Below are positions 17,737 to 25,419 of a stretch of 44,214 nucleotides of DNA, piece after piece. The DNA comes from Verrucomicrobiota bacterium (GTDB taxonomy: Bacteria; Verrucomicrobiota; Verrucomicrobiia; Palsa-1439): assembly GCA_016871575.1 (NCBI GenBank), contig VHCW01000034.1, positions 1 to 44,214 on the forward strand, written 5' to 3'. Within the stretch, counting starts at the first letter, position 1, and the number at the start of each line of letters is the position of its first letter. The position numbers were made by a program, and so were the translations under genes. The notes under the pieces were generated by a model. That model had not been told where the DNA came from. It made no database searches and saw nothing but the letters and a program-made list of their open reading frames with translations.

Positions 17737-19149
17737 ATGACAGTCAGAATCGCGGCAATTCTTCCTTTACTCATTTCATTTCTGTTCATGCATACGGTAT
17801 TTGCGGCTGCCGAAGTTTCCAACCTGCCGCCGAAAAACGCGCCAATTCTCGTGCGGCTCAGTGCGGAAGGTGGAGACCGGGCCACGGCGTACAGCATGAG
17901 CGCCAAGGTGGTCCGGCGAAACGGGCATTACCTTTGCACGTTTCTGGACAGCGCCCGCCAGAATCGCTGGCTGTTGGTTGATGGGCGAAGCGGCCGAGTC
18001 CTGCATTCCGGAACGGTCGGTCCGCCGCAGGTTGACAACCATTGCGGCGCTGCCGTTTGCGGCGCTCCGGACGGCACCGTTCATCTGGTGATCGGGAGCC
18101 ACCACGGTTCCTTCCAGCACTTCGAACTTCCTCCGTCATCGAATCCTGACGCGTGGCGTTTGAACGATGCGAAACTCGGAGAAGGCGCGACGTATCCCAG
18201 TTTGGTCTGCGACAGCGCCGGGACACTGCATTTGGCCTATCGTTGCCGGGGATTTCGTGGCCAGACGGTTCCCTACCACCTGATGTATGCGCATCGTCCC
18301 CAAGGCGGCCCATGGTCGGTGCCACGCCCCTTGGTTCGCGCGGCGGTGATGGAGCATACCTGGCTGACCAACGTGCTGGAGGCCGGGCCTGATGGCGCGG
18401 TTCACTTGGTCTTCAGCAACACAAGAAAGCTGTCAGACGGCGGCTATTACTACGGCGCTTCACACCTGTTCACCACTGACGGCGGCAAGACGTGGCGCCA
18501 ACTGGGGGCTGGCCATGTGTCACATCTGCCGGTCGATGCTGCCGGGCTGAAGTTGATTGAAGGTTCCGAGCCGTGCGCGGCCCGGTCGCAACCGAAGACG
18601 CATGAGCGCTGGCTGGCCCAAACCCAACGCGGTCCCGAGTACTACTATTACAATGAGATGGTCGTGTCGAATCCGGCCGTGGACAAAGCAGGTCGTCCTT
18701 GGGTCATTCTGCACAATCTTCTCACCGGCAAGGCTGAGTTGCGCCGTGGCGGGACGGACGGTTGGCGCGCATTTCCCCTTTGTGACGCGCTCGCAAAGGC
18801 GTTTCCCGGCTGCAAGGTTTCCCATGCCGGTCAATTGGCGTTCTGTTCCGGTGGCTCATTGGAGGTCATCCTGACAATGGTGCCCGCTGCATCCGTGAGT
18901 GCTTGGGGACATCCAGAAACACGGCTGGTCAGGATCGAACTGAACGCGGACGGCGATGTCCTCCGGGCCGGGGCGGTGAGCGACCCCATGCCGGGCGTGC
19001 CCGACTGGATGCCGAGCATCGAACGCCGCGCAGCGGGCGTTGCCGTCGCGCGACCGGCGCTGCTTTTCACCCGCGGCCTCAATGCGGGTGGGTTCGCGAA
19101 GAACAAGAACGAGATCAAAACCCAAGTGTGGCTTCAATTGCACCCTTAA
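17737..19149 (+). CDS. Secreted BNR_4-family protein, candidate uronate polysaccharide lyase
   Basis: Beta-propeller of the BNR_4 type, the fold of ulvan lyases PL24/PL25. ATG 17737 follows AAAGGAG and starts a signal peptide (IAAILPLLISFLFMHTVFA). The family block with conserved histidines is visible as DNHCGAAVC...DGTVHLVIGSHHGSF at ~105-135. An Asp box TTDGGKTWRQL lies near 260, and a tyrosine-rich stretch EYYYYNEMVVSNPAVD lies further on. The context of GH105, KduI, sulfatase and rhamnosidases is what an ulvan- or rhamnose-uronate-lyase locus looks like. The PL family assignment is inference from fold and context; it could instead be a glycosidase or a binding protein. Confidence 0.72.
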   Translation: MTVRIAAILPLLISFLFMHTVFAAAEVSNLPPKNAPILVRLSAEGGDRATAYSMSAKVVRRNGHYLCTFLDSARQNRWLLVDGRSGRVLHSGTVGPPQVDNHCGAAVCGAPDGTVHLVIGSHHGSFQHFELPPSSNPDAWRLNDAKLGEGATYPSLVCDSAGTLHLAYRCRGFRGQTVPYHLMYAHRPQGGPWSVPRPLVRAAVMEHTWLTNVLEAGPDGAVHLVFSNTRKLSDGGYYYGASHLFTTDGGKTWRQLGAGHVSHLPVDAAGLKLIEGSEPCAARSQPKTHERWLAQTQRGPEYYYYNEMVVSNPAVDKAGRPWVILHNLLTGKAELRRGGTDGWRAFPLCDALAKAFPGCKVSHAGQLAFCSGGSLEVILTMVPAASVSAWGHPETRLVRIELNADGDVLRAGAVSDPMPGVPDWMPSIERRAAGVAVARPALLFTRGLNAGGFAKNKNEIKTQVWLQLHP

Positions 19150-19161
19150 CCATCAAAGACC

Positions 19162-20733
19162 ATGAAACACACCCTCACACTCCTCACCGCCATGCTGCTC
19201 GCACCGCTGGCGGTTCTCTCACAGGATTCCACAACCGAAAAACAACCCGACCTGTTGGGCATCGTGACTCGCTTCGCCGATGCCATGATTGACCACAGCC
19301 GGACGAACCTGCCCAACGCGCGGTTGCCGCTGTTTCCCATCGTCTTGACGCGCGACACCTACAAAGTCCCTGCCGCCGGAGCGCGGAGCCTCGTCACCGC
19401 CCGCGTGCCGGCGGAGTTTCGGAACATCGCCAATCCGCAGCACGACCAGAACATCTACCAGGTCCTCTACGCGCTGACGACGCTCACCGGCAACCCCCGT
19501 TACGCCGTCGAGGCCGACCGGGTGCTCGGCTACTTTCTGAAGAACTGCCAGGAGCCGCGCCACGGATTCTATTGCTGGGGCGAACACCTCGGCTGGGACC
19601 TGTTCGAGAATGCGCCCGGCGGCTTCCCCGCGGACAAACACGACCATGCCATCCACGAGTTCTACCGGCCGTGGGTGTTTTGGGAAAAGTCGTTCGGCCT
19701 CGCGCCGGACAATTGCCTGCGCTTCGCCCGCGCGCTCTGGCGAAACCAGATCAATCACCGCGAACCTCTCTCCTTCTCGCGTCACGCCGTCATCACCCGC
19801 GACAATTCCAGCGGTCGCGGCACTGAGTTCCCCCGTCATGGCGGCATGTATATCGCCACCTGGGCCGCCGCCTACCGCCGGACGAAGGACCCCGAAATGC
19901 TCCAAGCCGTCGAGGCGCTCGTCGGTTTCTACGAATCGCGCCGCCATCCCCAGACTGGGATCATCCCGCATTACACAGGCGTCGAATACGACCGCACCGG
20001 AAAGGGCGTCCAGAACGTCTATACACCCAGCAACGTCGCCCTCGCCGTGGAACTCCATGACGCGGCCACTGCCATGCCCGATCCGCTCAAGCCGCGCATG
20101 CTCGCGCTGGCCCGGAGCATTGATGATTCGATCCTCGCCATCCAACACGACCCGGGACCGGGCGGAAAGGGCTTCGTCATGTTCTGCCGGCCGGAGAACC
20201 TCGAACCTGCCGAATACTGGAACAAGCTTGAGGACCTGAAGCAGGGCAAGCCGCCGCGTCGCATTCCTTATTCCGGCGGCTGGCGCTCCGGTTACATCAT
20301 CCAGTATCCGCACACGTGGATCATGCCGGCACTGACCGCCCGGCATCAGCAAACCGGCGATGCCCGCATGAAGAAACTCATCCTTGCCTGCGCCGACAAC
20401 TACGTGGTGTCCGAGCCGGACCTCCAGCCCGATCCGCGCAGCGGCGTCGCCGACATCGAGGCGGGCATGATCGGCAATGTCATCCTCGCGCTCAACGCCG
20501 CGTTCAAGATCAGCGGCGATCCGAAGTATCTGGCGCGCGCCGAATGGTTCTGCGGCTGGGCAGTGCGCCGCTTCTGGCCCGACGCCAACCCGCTGCCCCG
20601 CGCCTCGGTGCGGGAGGACATTTACTCGGCTCCGTCGCGCAGTGACACGCTCGTGCTCGGCCTGCTCCAGACGTGGGCGCTTCGCCACGGCCGTGAGAAA
20701 GAGATCGTCCTCATCGCAACCGATCGGAGCTAG
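19162..20733 (+). CDS. Secreted (alpha/alpha) barrel-like protein of unknown activity
   Basis: I cannot place this in a named family. The signal peptide MKHTLTLLTAMLLAPLAVLS is followed by a helix-rich protein with repeated aromatic and acidic motifs (HGFYCWGEHLGWDLFEN, DHAIHEFYRPWVFWEKSF, FPRHGGMYIATWAAAY, YSGGWRSGYIIQYPHTWIMP), which is the look of six-hairpin glycosidases and (alpha/alpha)-toroid polysaccharide lyases. Length is 523 residues. It lies 12 bases after the BNR_4 gene and upstream of GH105, so a lyase or hydrolase on the same polymer is the simplest reading. The first ~47 bases closely match those of the GH106 gene, an otherwise unrelated protein. Confidence 0.65.
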   Translation: MKHTLTLLTAMLLAPLAVLSQDSTTEKQPDLLGIVTRFADAMIDHSRTNLPNARLPLFPIVLTRDTYKVPAAGARSLVTARVPAEFRNIANPQHDQNIYQVLYALTTLTGNPRYAVEADRVLGYFLKNCQEPRHGFYCWGEHLGWDLFENAPGGFPADKHDHAIHEFYRPWVFWEKSFGLAPDNCLRFARALWRNQINHREPLSFSRHAVITRDNSSGRGTEFPRHGGMYIATWAAAYRRTKDPEMLQAVEALVGFYESRRHPQTGIIPHYTGVEYDRTGKGVQNVYTPSNVALAVELHDAATAMPDPLKPRMLALARSIDDSILAIQHDPGPGGKGFVMFCRPENLEPAEYWNKLEDLKQGKPPRRIPYSGGWRSGYIIQYPHTWIMPALTARHQQTGDARMKKLILACADNYVVSEPDLQPDPRSGVADIEAGMIGNVILALNAAFKISGDPKYLARAEWFCGWAVRRFWPDANPLPRASVREDIYSAPSRSDTLVLGLLQTWALRHGREKEIVLIATDRS

Positions 20734-20805
20734 CCGAAGAATGATACTGAATAAGCCGAAACAAGAAAACATGAGAGACCATCACCAACCAAAGGAGATC
20801 CATCC

Positions 20806-21960
20806 ATGAAACGAAACAACTTCCGCAAGCATCGCCACCTGTGGTTGGGCGGGTGTCTTGCCGTGTTCTGCGCGACGCTCATCAACGCTGCACCCGCCCC
20901 ATCCAAATTGCCCGGTGAATCCGATTCCCGCTCGCCGCAGGCCATCGGCCTGCGGGTGGCCTCTTGGTCGTTGAGCAACCTGATGCAGAGCCTGAGCTAT
21001 GAAAACGTGTGCACCGCCTATGGCATTTTGAAAATGGCGGCGGTCACAGGCGACGAACGGCTCAGAACCGGGATCGAGGAAGCGTTCCGCCCCTACCTCT
21101 TGGAGGGCGCGAACCCGAACCGCGACAACGCAGCGAAGAATCCTGCCCATCAGTGGTTCGGCTTCATTCCCTTGGAACTGTACAAGCAAACCAGGAACCC
21201 CCGCTATCTCCAGCGCGGCCTCGAACTGGCGGAACTGCAGTACGAGGGCGCAGACGCTGACGGCATGCCCGTGTACACCTCACGCTGGTACGTGGACGAC
21301 ATCTACGGGGCGACGACGATGCAGTCGCTGGCCTACGCCTGCACGCAGGATCCGAAATACCTCGAACGCGCCGTCAAACAGGTGCTTGTTTACGCGGAGA
21401 AGTTTCAGGAGGCCAACGGTCTATTTCATCATGGCCCGGAATCGAAGTTCTTTTGGGGGCGCGGCAGCGGTTGGTGCGCCGCTGCGTTCGTCGAATTGCT
21501 CAACGTCATCCCCGCCTCCCATCCTCAGCGCGAAAAAGTCCTCCGCGCGTACCGTCGGATGATGGAATCGCTGGTGACGTTTCAAAGCAAGGATGGTTCC
21601 TGGCGACAGCTTGTGGACGATCCCTCAAGCTGGCCTGAAAGCTCCTGCACGGGCATGTTTCTTTTCGCGCTCTCCGAGGGCGTCAAACATGGTTGGCTGC
21701 CAAAAGCCAAATATGCCCCGGCCGTCGAAAAAGCCTGGCCCGCCTTGGCCGGGTACGTGGATGAAATGGGCCGCCTTCAGGAAGTCTGCGTGGGCACCGG
21801 GCGCGGAAAAACCATCGAGCATTACCTCAACCGGCCACGCAAAACGGGCGACCCCCACGGCCACGCCGCATTCCTCTGGGCTGCCGCTTCGTTGTCACGG
21901 TCTGCCAAGTTTGCTGTGCGCCTGAAATCACCGTTGCGAATCGCCATCAAAGGAGATTGA
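20806..21960 (+). CDS. GH105/GH88-type unsaturated uronyl hydrolase
   Basis: Cleaves the 4,5-unsaturated uronic acid left at the non-reducing end by polysaccharide lyases. The 384-residue protein has a signal-like N-terminus (LWLGGCLAVFCATLINA; the Cys could be a lipobox, but the fit is poor). Family motifs are ENVCTAYGIL, HQWFGFIPLELY, RWYVDDIYGATTMQ with the catalytic aspartate at 164/165, FWGRGSGWCAAAF and SSCTGMFLFALSEG, as in YteR-like rhamnogalacturonyl hydrolases. ATG 20806 has a strong AAAGGAG ribosome site. The 70 bases upstream hold no clear promoter, so it is probably cotranscribed with the preceding genes. KduI follows by one base, which makes a two-step pathway. Confidence 0.88.
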   Translation: MKRNNFRKHRHLWLGGCLAVFCATLINAAPAPSKLPGESDSRSPQAIGLRVASWSLSNLMQSLSYENVCTAYGILKMAAVTGDERLRTGIEEAFRPYLLEGANPNRDNAAKNPAHQWFGFIPLELYKQTRNPRYLQRGLELAELQYEGADADGMPVYTSRWYVDDIYGATTMQSLAYACTQDPKYLERAVKQVLVYAEKFQEANGLFHHGPESKFFWGRGSGWCAAAFVELLNVIPASHPQREKVLRAYRRMMESLVTFQSKDGSWRQLVDDPSSWPESSCTGMFLFALSEGVKHGWLPKAKYAPAVEKAWPALAGYVDEMGRLQEVCVGTGRGKTIEHYLNRPRKTGDPHGHAAFLWAAASLSRSAKFAVRLKSPLRIAIKGD

Positions 21961-21961
21961 A

Positions 21962-22792
21962 ATGCGAACCGTCACCACCGCTGACCGTCAGCACTACCGG
22001 CGTATGACATCGGAGGAATTGCGCGCGCATTTCTTGTTGGAGGACCTTTTCCAGCCCGGCGACATCGAGTTGGTTTATACCGACGTGGACCGTGTCGTTG
22101 TCGGCGGCATCGTGCCGACAACCGCGCCGCTGACGTTGGCGGGTGGGCGTGAGATGGCGTGCGACTTCTTCTGCGAACGGCGCGAGGCCGGTGTCCTCAA
22201 CCTCGGCGCGGCCGGGACGATCACGGTGGACGGCAAGCCGTACAAGCTGGCGATGCGCGAGTGCCTCTACATCGGTCGCGGCAGCCGGGCGGTGACATTT
22301 GCGAGCGATGCCGCTTCCACGCCCGCCCAGTTCTACCTCGTCTCGTGCCCGGCGCACGCTGGTTTCCCGACAACGCACGCCGCCCTCGGCAAGGCGAACA
22401 GGATCGAATTGGGATCGGCCAATGAATCCAACCGTCGAACGATTTATCAGTACATTCACCAGAACGGCATTCGCAGTTGCCAACTCGTCATGGGATTCAC
22501 CGAACTTCATGCCGGCAGCGTTTGGAACACGTTCCCGCCGCACACGCACGACCGTCGGACGGAAGTGTATTGTTACTTCGACCTGCCAACCGGCGGCTTG
22601 GTGATGCACTTTCTCGGCGAACCTGACGAGACCCGCCATGTGGTGATGCGCGAGAAACAGGCTGTCCTGTCGCCGCCGTGGTCAATCCATTGCGCCTGCG
22701 GCACCGGCGGTTACCGGTTCGCCTGGGCGATGGGCGGCGAGAACCAGACGTTTGATGACATGGACAAAGTGGATTTGGCCGTGTTCCGCTGA
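21962..22792 (+). CDS. kduI: 4-deoxy-L-threo-5-hexosulose-uronate ketol-isomerase
   Basis: Converts 5-keto-4-deoxyuronate (DKI, formed from the unsaturated uronate released by GH105) to 3-deoxy-D-glycero-2,5-hexodiulosonate. The zinc site is intact: His194 and His196 in PPHTHDRRTE, Glu201, and His243 in WSIHCACGTGG, which correspond with an offset of two to the residues of E. coli KduI. Length is 276 against 278 residues. The start ATG 21962 follows AAAGGAG, which lies inside the end of the GH105 gene. The next pathway enzyme, KduD, is present here only as a stump, so the step must be done by another gene elsewhere. Confidence 0.96.
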   Translation: MRTVTTADRQHYRRMTSEELRAHFLLEDLFQPGDIELVYTDVDRVVVGGIVPTTAPLTLAGGREMACDFFCERREAGVLNLGAAGTITVDGKPYKLAMRECLYIGRGSRAVTFASDAASTPAQFYLVSCPAHAGFPTTHAALGKANRIELGSANESNRRTIYQYIHQNGIRSCQLVMGFTELHAGSVWNTFPPHTHDRRTEVYCYFDLPTGGLVMHFLGEPDETRHVVMREKQAVLSPPWSIHCACGTGGYRFAWAMGGENQTFDDMDKVDLAVFR

Positions 22793-22798
22793 AACCAC

Positions 22799-22882
22799 AT
22801 GAGCAACGTCCTCGACAAATTTCGGTTGGGCGGCAAAGTCACGGTTGAGACGGCCAGACCTTGCGTTTCGGTTTGTGCATAA
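22799..22882 (+). pseudogene. Truncated kduD-like SDR start (27 codons)
   Basis: Six bases after kduI, an ATG opens MSNVLDKFRLGGKVTV, the standard beginning of 2-deoxy-D-gluconate 3-dehydrogenase KduD and related short-chain dehydrogenases, just before where the VTGG nucleotide loop should come. The frame then runs into regulatory element C (core from 22852) and stops at 22880. The break lies near 22845-22851. It indicates a deletion or insertion that joined a promoter module to the kduI-kduD transcript. Confidence 0.65.
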
Positions 22883-22902
22883 ACTGGAACGCCGCCAAAG
22901 CT
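22852..22902 (+). promoter_or_regulatory. Shared regulon promoter/operator element, copy C
   Basis: The core 22852-22892 differs from copy A at only two positions (TTGCG for TTGAG, CGG for CGA). The -10-like AAAGCT is at 22897-22902. The following leader also resembles that of copy A (GCTACCACAAT, TTTGTTAA) up to ATG 22939, so copies A and C share the 5' leader, whereas A and B share the upstream part. Confidence 0.72.
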
Positions 22903-22938
22903 ACCACAATGCGACCGTCTTTGTTAATCTCCATCGCC

Positions 22939-25143
22939 ATGAAACGAATCGTCAGTCTGATCGCATTGACGTTGGCATTCGCCGCGAATGCCGACAAACC
23001 GCTGGTGAACGACCGCCTCGTGTTCAACTGGCACAATTTTCTCAGCGGCTGCTCGACGTGGAACTTGGCGGACTGGAACCGTTGGACCGATGACGCGCAG
23101 AAACTCGGCTACAACGCGATCATGGTTCACGCCTACGGCAACAATCCGATGGTCAGTTTCACCTTCAACGGCAAGACCAAGCCAGTTGGTTATCTCTCGA
23201 CCACGGTGAAAGGTCGCGATTGGTCAACGATGCACGTCAACGATGTGCGGCGGTTGTGGGGCGGCGAGGTGTTTGATGGGCCGGTGTTCGGCGCGGATGC
23301 GGCACAAGTACCGGATGATCAGCGCGCCGATGCCGCGCGCAGGCTGATGCAAGGCGTGTTCGCCCACGCCGCGGAAAAGAAGATGAACGTCTTCTTCGCC
23401 AACGACGTGGATACCGGTTCGGCCAATCCACAGGAGTTGATCCTGACGTTGCCCGAAAGCGCGCGCTTTGCCACGCAAACGAAAGCCGGCGGCATGACCG
23501 GCGTCGGCGGTGAAGGCACCCAGAAGTTCTGGCTCGCCAATCCCGACACGAAAGAAGGCTACCGTTACTACAAAGCACAGGTCGCGGCATTGATGGCGGA
23601 TTATCCACAGATCACGTGTCTGGTGGTCTGGTTCCGTCAGGGTGGCACGCCGTGGATGGATGTAAAGCTCTCCGAAATGCCAACAGCATGGCAGAAAGAG
23701 TACAACGCTGTCATTGCTCGCAAACCCGAAGCGGAGAAGTTCTGGCATTCGCACAGCATGTTCGCCATCGGCAAGATCGCGCGCGCCTACGAGCGCGCAT
23801 TGAAGGAACTCGGCCACAAGCGGGTCCGCCTCGCCGTCGGCACGTGGAAGTTTGTATTTTTGCCGGGGGCGGATTTGTTCCTGCCGCCGCGCGTTGCGCT
23901 CATTGGCCTTGACTACGACGTGCTTCACGAGAATTCCAAGCTCGCCACTGCCGAGAACCGCCGGGACTTGGCGGAGGTCGGCGCGCATCGTCCGTTGATT
24001 CCCGTGATCTGGGCGCATCACGACGACGGCCATTACATTGGGCGACCCTACACGCCGTTCAGCGAGTTCCACTCGAAACTCGCCGAGGCAAAAGCGAGCG
24101 GCTTCGGTATCATCCACTGGACAACGCGTCCGCTGGACCTGTTCTTTGCCAGCCACGCCCGGCAAGTCTTCGAGCAAACGAAGGACGAGCCGCTGCGGAC
24201 GACGTGTGAGCACGTGGGGGGCAAGGCGCTCGGCGAATATCTATACCGGTGGGTCACCGAAGCCCCGCGGTTTGGTCGCGAGACGACCGATTTCTTCATT
24301 GACCGCCCGCTGACCAACATCGCGGAGGTCGTCAGCGGCTGCCGCGAGCGACTCGCGTTGCTTGAAAAATGTGGGGCAGGTTTGCAACCTGCCGTTTCCT
24401 CCAAGAACAATGAGCAGGTTAAAAACCTGCTCCACATTGTTGACTACCATCGCGGCCTCGAACAATTCATCGCCGCGTTCCACGAGACGCAAGATCTCTT
24501 CCAGCGTTCGCAGTGGGCACTCAGAAGCAACAACGTCGCGCTGGCACGGCAACTGATGATGCCATGCCGTCCCGAGCCGGTGATCGAGCAGTTCGCGAAG
24601 TTCAGTTCGATTGGCGGCATCACGCGCGGCGAACAGGGGCTGGTCGTTTCGATGAACACACGGTGGCTCACGCACATTGTCCGTCATCGGCAGGCGCTCG
24701 GCATGGAACCGGTGCGAATCAAGTTCGGCCCGACACAACACGACAAACTTGCCCAGTTACCCGGCAAGTTCACGTTTTACTTCGACACCGACCGCAACCT
24801 GTGGGAAGTCTGGGGTGACGCAGAGACCGGTGCCCGTACCTTCACAGAGTCAAGCGACCGCACTGGTGTCGAGACCGATAAGCCGCTGTGTTTCACATTG
24901 CGCCCGATCATGCAGAAGGCCGTGTTGCCAGCAGGCGCATACCGCCTGCGGTTGGTTCTGGCAGGCGCGAGCGCCTTGGACGTGAAGGTCGGGAGCGATG
25001 TACATCGCGTGGAACGAACAGGGCGTGTGGAGCTGGTGTATCCCGTGAAACTGGCAAAACCCGGCACGGTGGACTTGGCGATTACACCCACTGCCGGCAA
25101 GGTGCAATTCTACAGTGCTGTTTTGGAGCCGATCAGCCGGTGA
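22939..25143 (+). CDS. Large secreted protein, probable (beta/alpha)-barrel hydrolase of unassigned family
   Basis: The true start is ATG 22939 (signal peptide IVSLIALTLAFAANA); the frame is open further upstream, but only through promoter element C. The 734-residue product has a mature start VNDRLVFNWHNFLSGCSTWN and barrel-like segments (YNAIMVHAYGNNP, CLVVWFRQGGTPWMDV, PLIPVIWAHHDDGHYIGRPY, GFGIIHWTTRPLDLFFASHA) like those of GH67/GH115/GH20-type glycosidases, then a helical part and a C-terminal beta-sandwich. I cannot assign a family or catalytic residues. Residues ~477-500 come from an in-frame palindromic insertion (24368-24438). It has its own copy of the regulon promoter, so it belongs to the same response. 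Confidence 0.7.
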   Translation: MKRIVSLIALTLAFAANADKPLVNDRLVFNWHNFLSGCSTWNLADWNRWTDDAQKLGYNAIMVHAYGNNPMVSFTFNGKTKPVGYLSTTVKGRDWSTMHVNDVRRLWGGEVFDGPVFGADAAQVPDDQRADAARRLMQGVFAHAAEKKMNVFFANDVDTGSANPQELILTLPESARFATQTKAGGMTGVGGEGTQKFWLANPDTKEGYRYYKAQVAALMADYPQITCLVVWFRQGGTPWMDVKLSEMPTAWQKEYNAVIARKPEAEKFWHSHSMFAIGKIARAYERALKELGHKRVRLAVGTWKFVFLPGADLFLPPRVALIGLDYDVLHENSKLATAENRRDLAEVGAHRPLIPVIWAHHDDGHYIGRPYTPFSEFHSKLAEAKASGFGIIHWTTRPLDLFFASHARQVFEQTKDEPLRTTCEHVGGKALGEYLYRWVTEAPRFGRETTDFFIDRPLTNIAEVVSGCRERLALLEKCGAGLQPAVSSKNNEQVKNLLHIVDYHRGLEQFIAAFHETQDLFQRSQWALRSNNVALARQLMMPCRPEPVIEQFAKFSSIGGITRGEQGLVVSMNTRWLTHIVRHRQALGMEPVRIKFGPTQHDKLAQLPGKFTFYFDTDRNLWEVWGDAETGARTFTESSDRTGVETDKPLCFTLRPIMQKAVLPAGAYRLRLVLAGASALDVKVGSDVHRVERTGRVELVYPVKLAKPGTVDLAITPTAGKVQFYSAVLEPISR
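24368..24438. repeat. MITE/REP-like palindromic insertion, in frame
   Basis: About 71 bp bounded by 16-bp inverted ends with one mismatch (AATGTGGGGCAGGTTT at the left; the reverse complement of the right end is AATGTGGAGCAGGTTT). Inside, GGCAGGTTTGCAACCTGCC and GAGCAGGTTAAAAACCTGCTC each form a hairpin. It encodes GAGLQPAVSSKNNEQVKNLL inside an otherwise helical segment and keeps the reading frame. Confidence 0.8.
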
Positions 25144-25156
25144 AAAAGGAAACCAC

Positions 25157-25342
25157 ATGATCAACCTTAAACTCATCGTCCTTGCCGTCTTGTTCGCGCC
25201 GCTGGCTCCGGTGGTTACCCGCGTCGCTGCGCGTAAACCAGGCGGCCACGGCGCATGGTGTGTTTGCCAGGTCTTGTTGGCCGGCCGCATCGCCGGCAAT
25301 CCTGTCGCGGAGATCTTTGCGCGCCGGTTATTGGCGCAATAA
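25157..25342 (+). pseudogene. Orphan signal-peptide remnant
   Basis: A 61-codon frame opens MINLKLIVLAVLFAPLAPVV, very like the signal peptides of the GH106 and 19162 genes (LLLAPLA), but what follows (RKPGGHGAWCVCQVLL...) resembles no known domain and stops at 25342. I read it as the leftover 5' end of a deleted secreted-protein gene. It fills most of the 276-base gap before the transporter. Confidence 0.45.
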
Positions 25343-25343
25343 C
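25327..25343. promoter_or_regulatory. Operator-like palindrome upstream of the transporter
   Basis: GTTATTG-GCG-CAATAAC is a perfect 7+3+7 inverted repeat 76 bases before the transporter start. It could be a dimeric-regulator site or a hairpin; no T-run follows. No second copy was seen in the window. Confidence 0.35.
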
Positions 25344-25419
25344 ACATGGCTGTCATGCACACCGCCGAGCGCCTCACATCAGCATTGCGTGTGTCGCCAT
25401 CGTATGTCAGAATCAAATC

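Noticed and set aside
19219-20772. 517-codon antisense frame over the barrel protein gene
   Set aside because: Only the plus-strand frame has a signal peptide and coherent protein motifs; the antisense reading is low-complexity.
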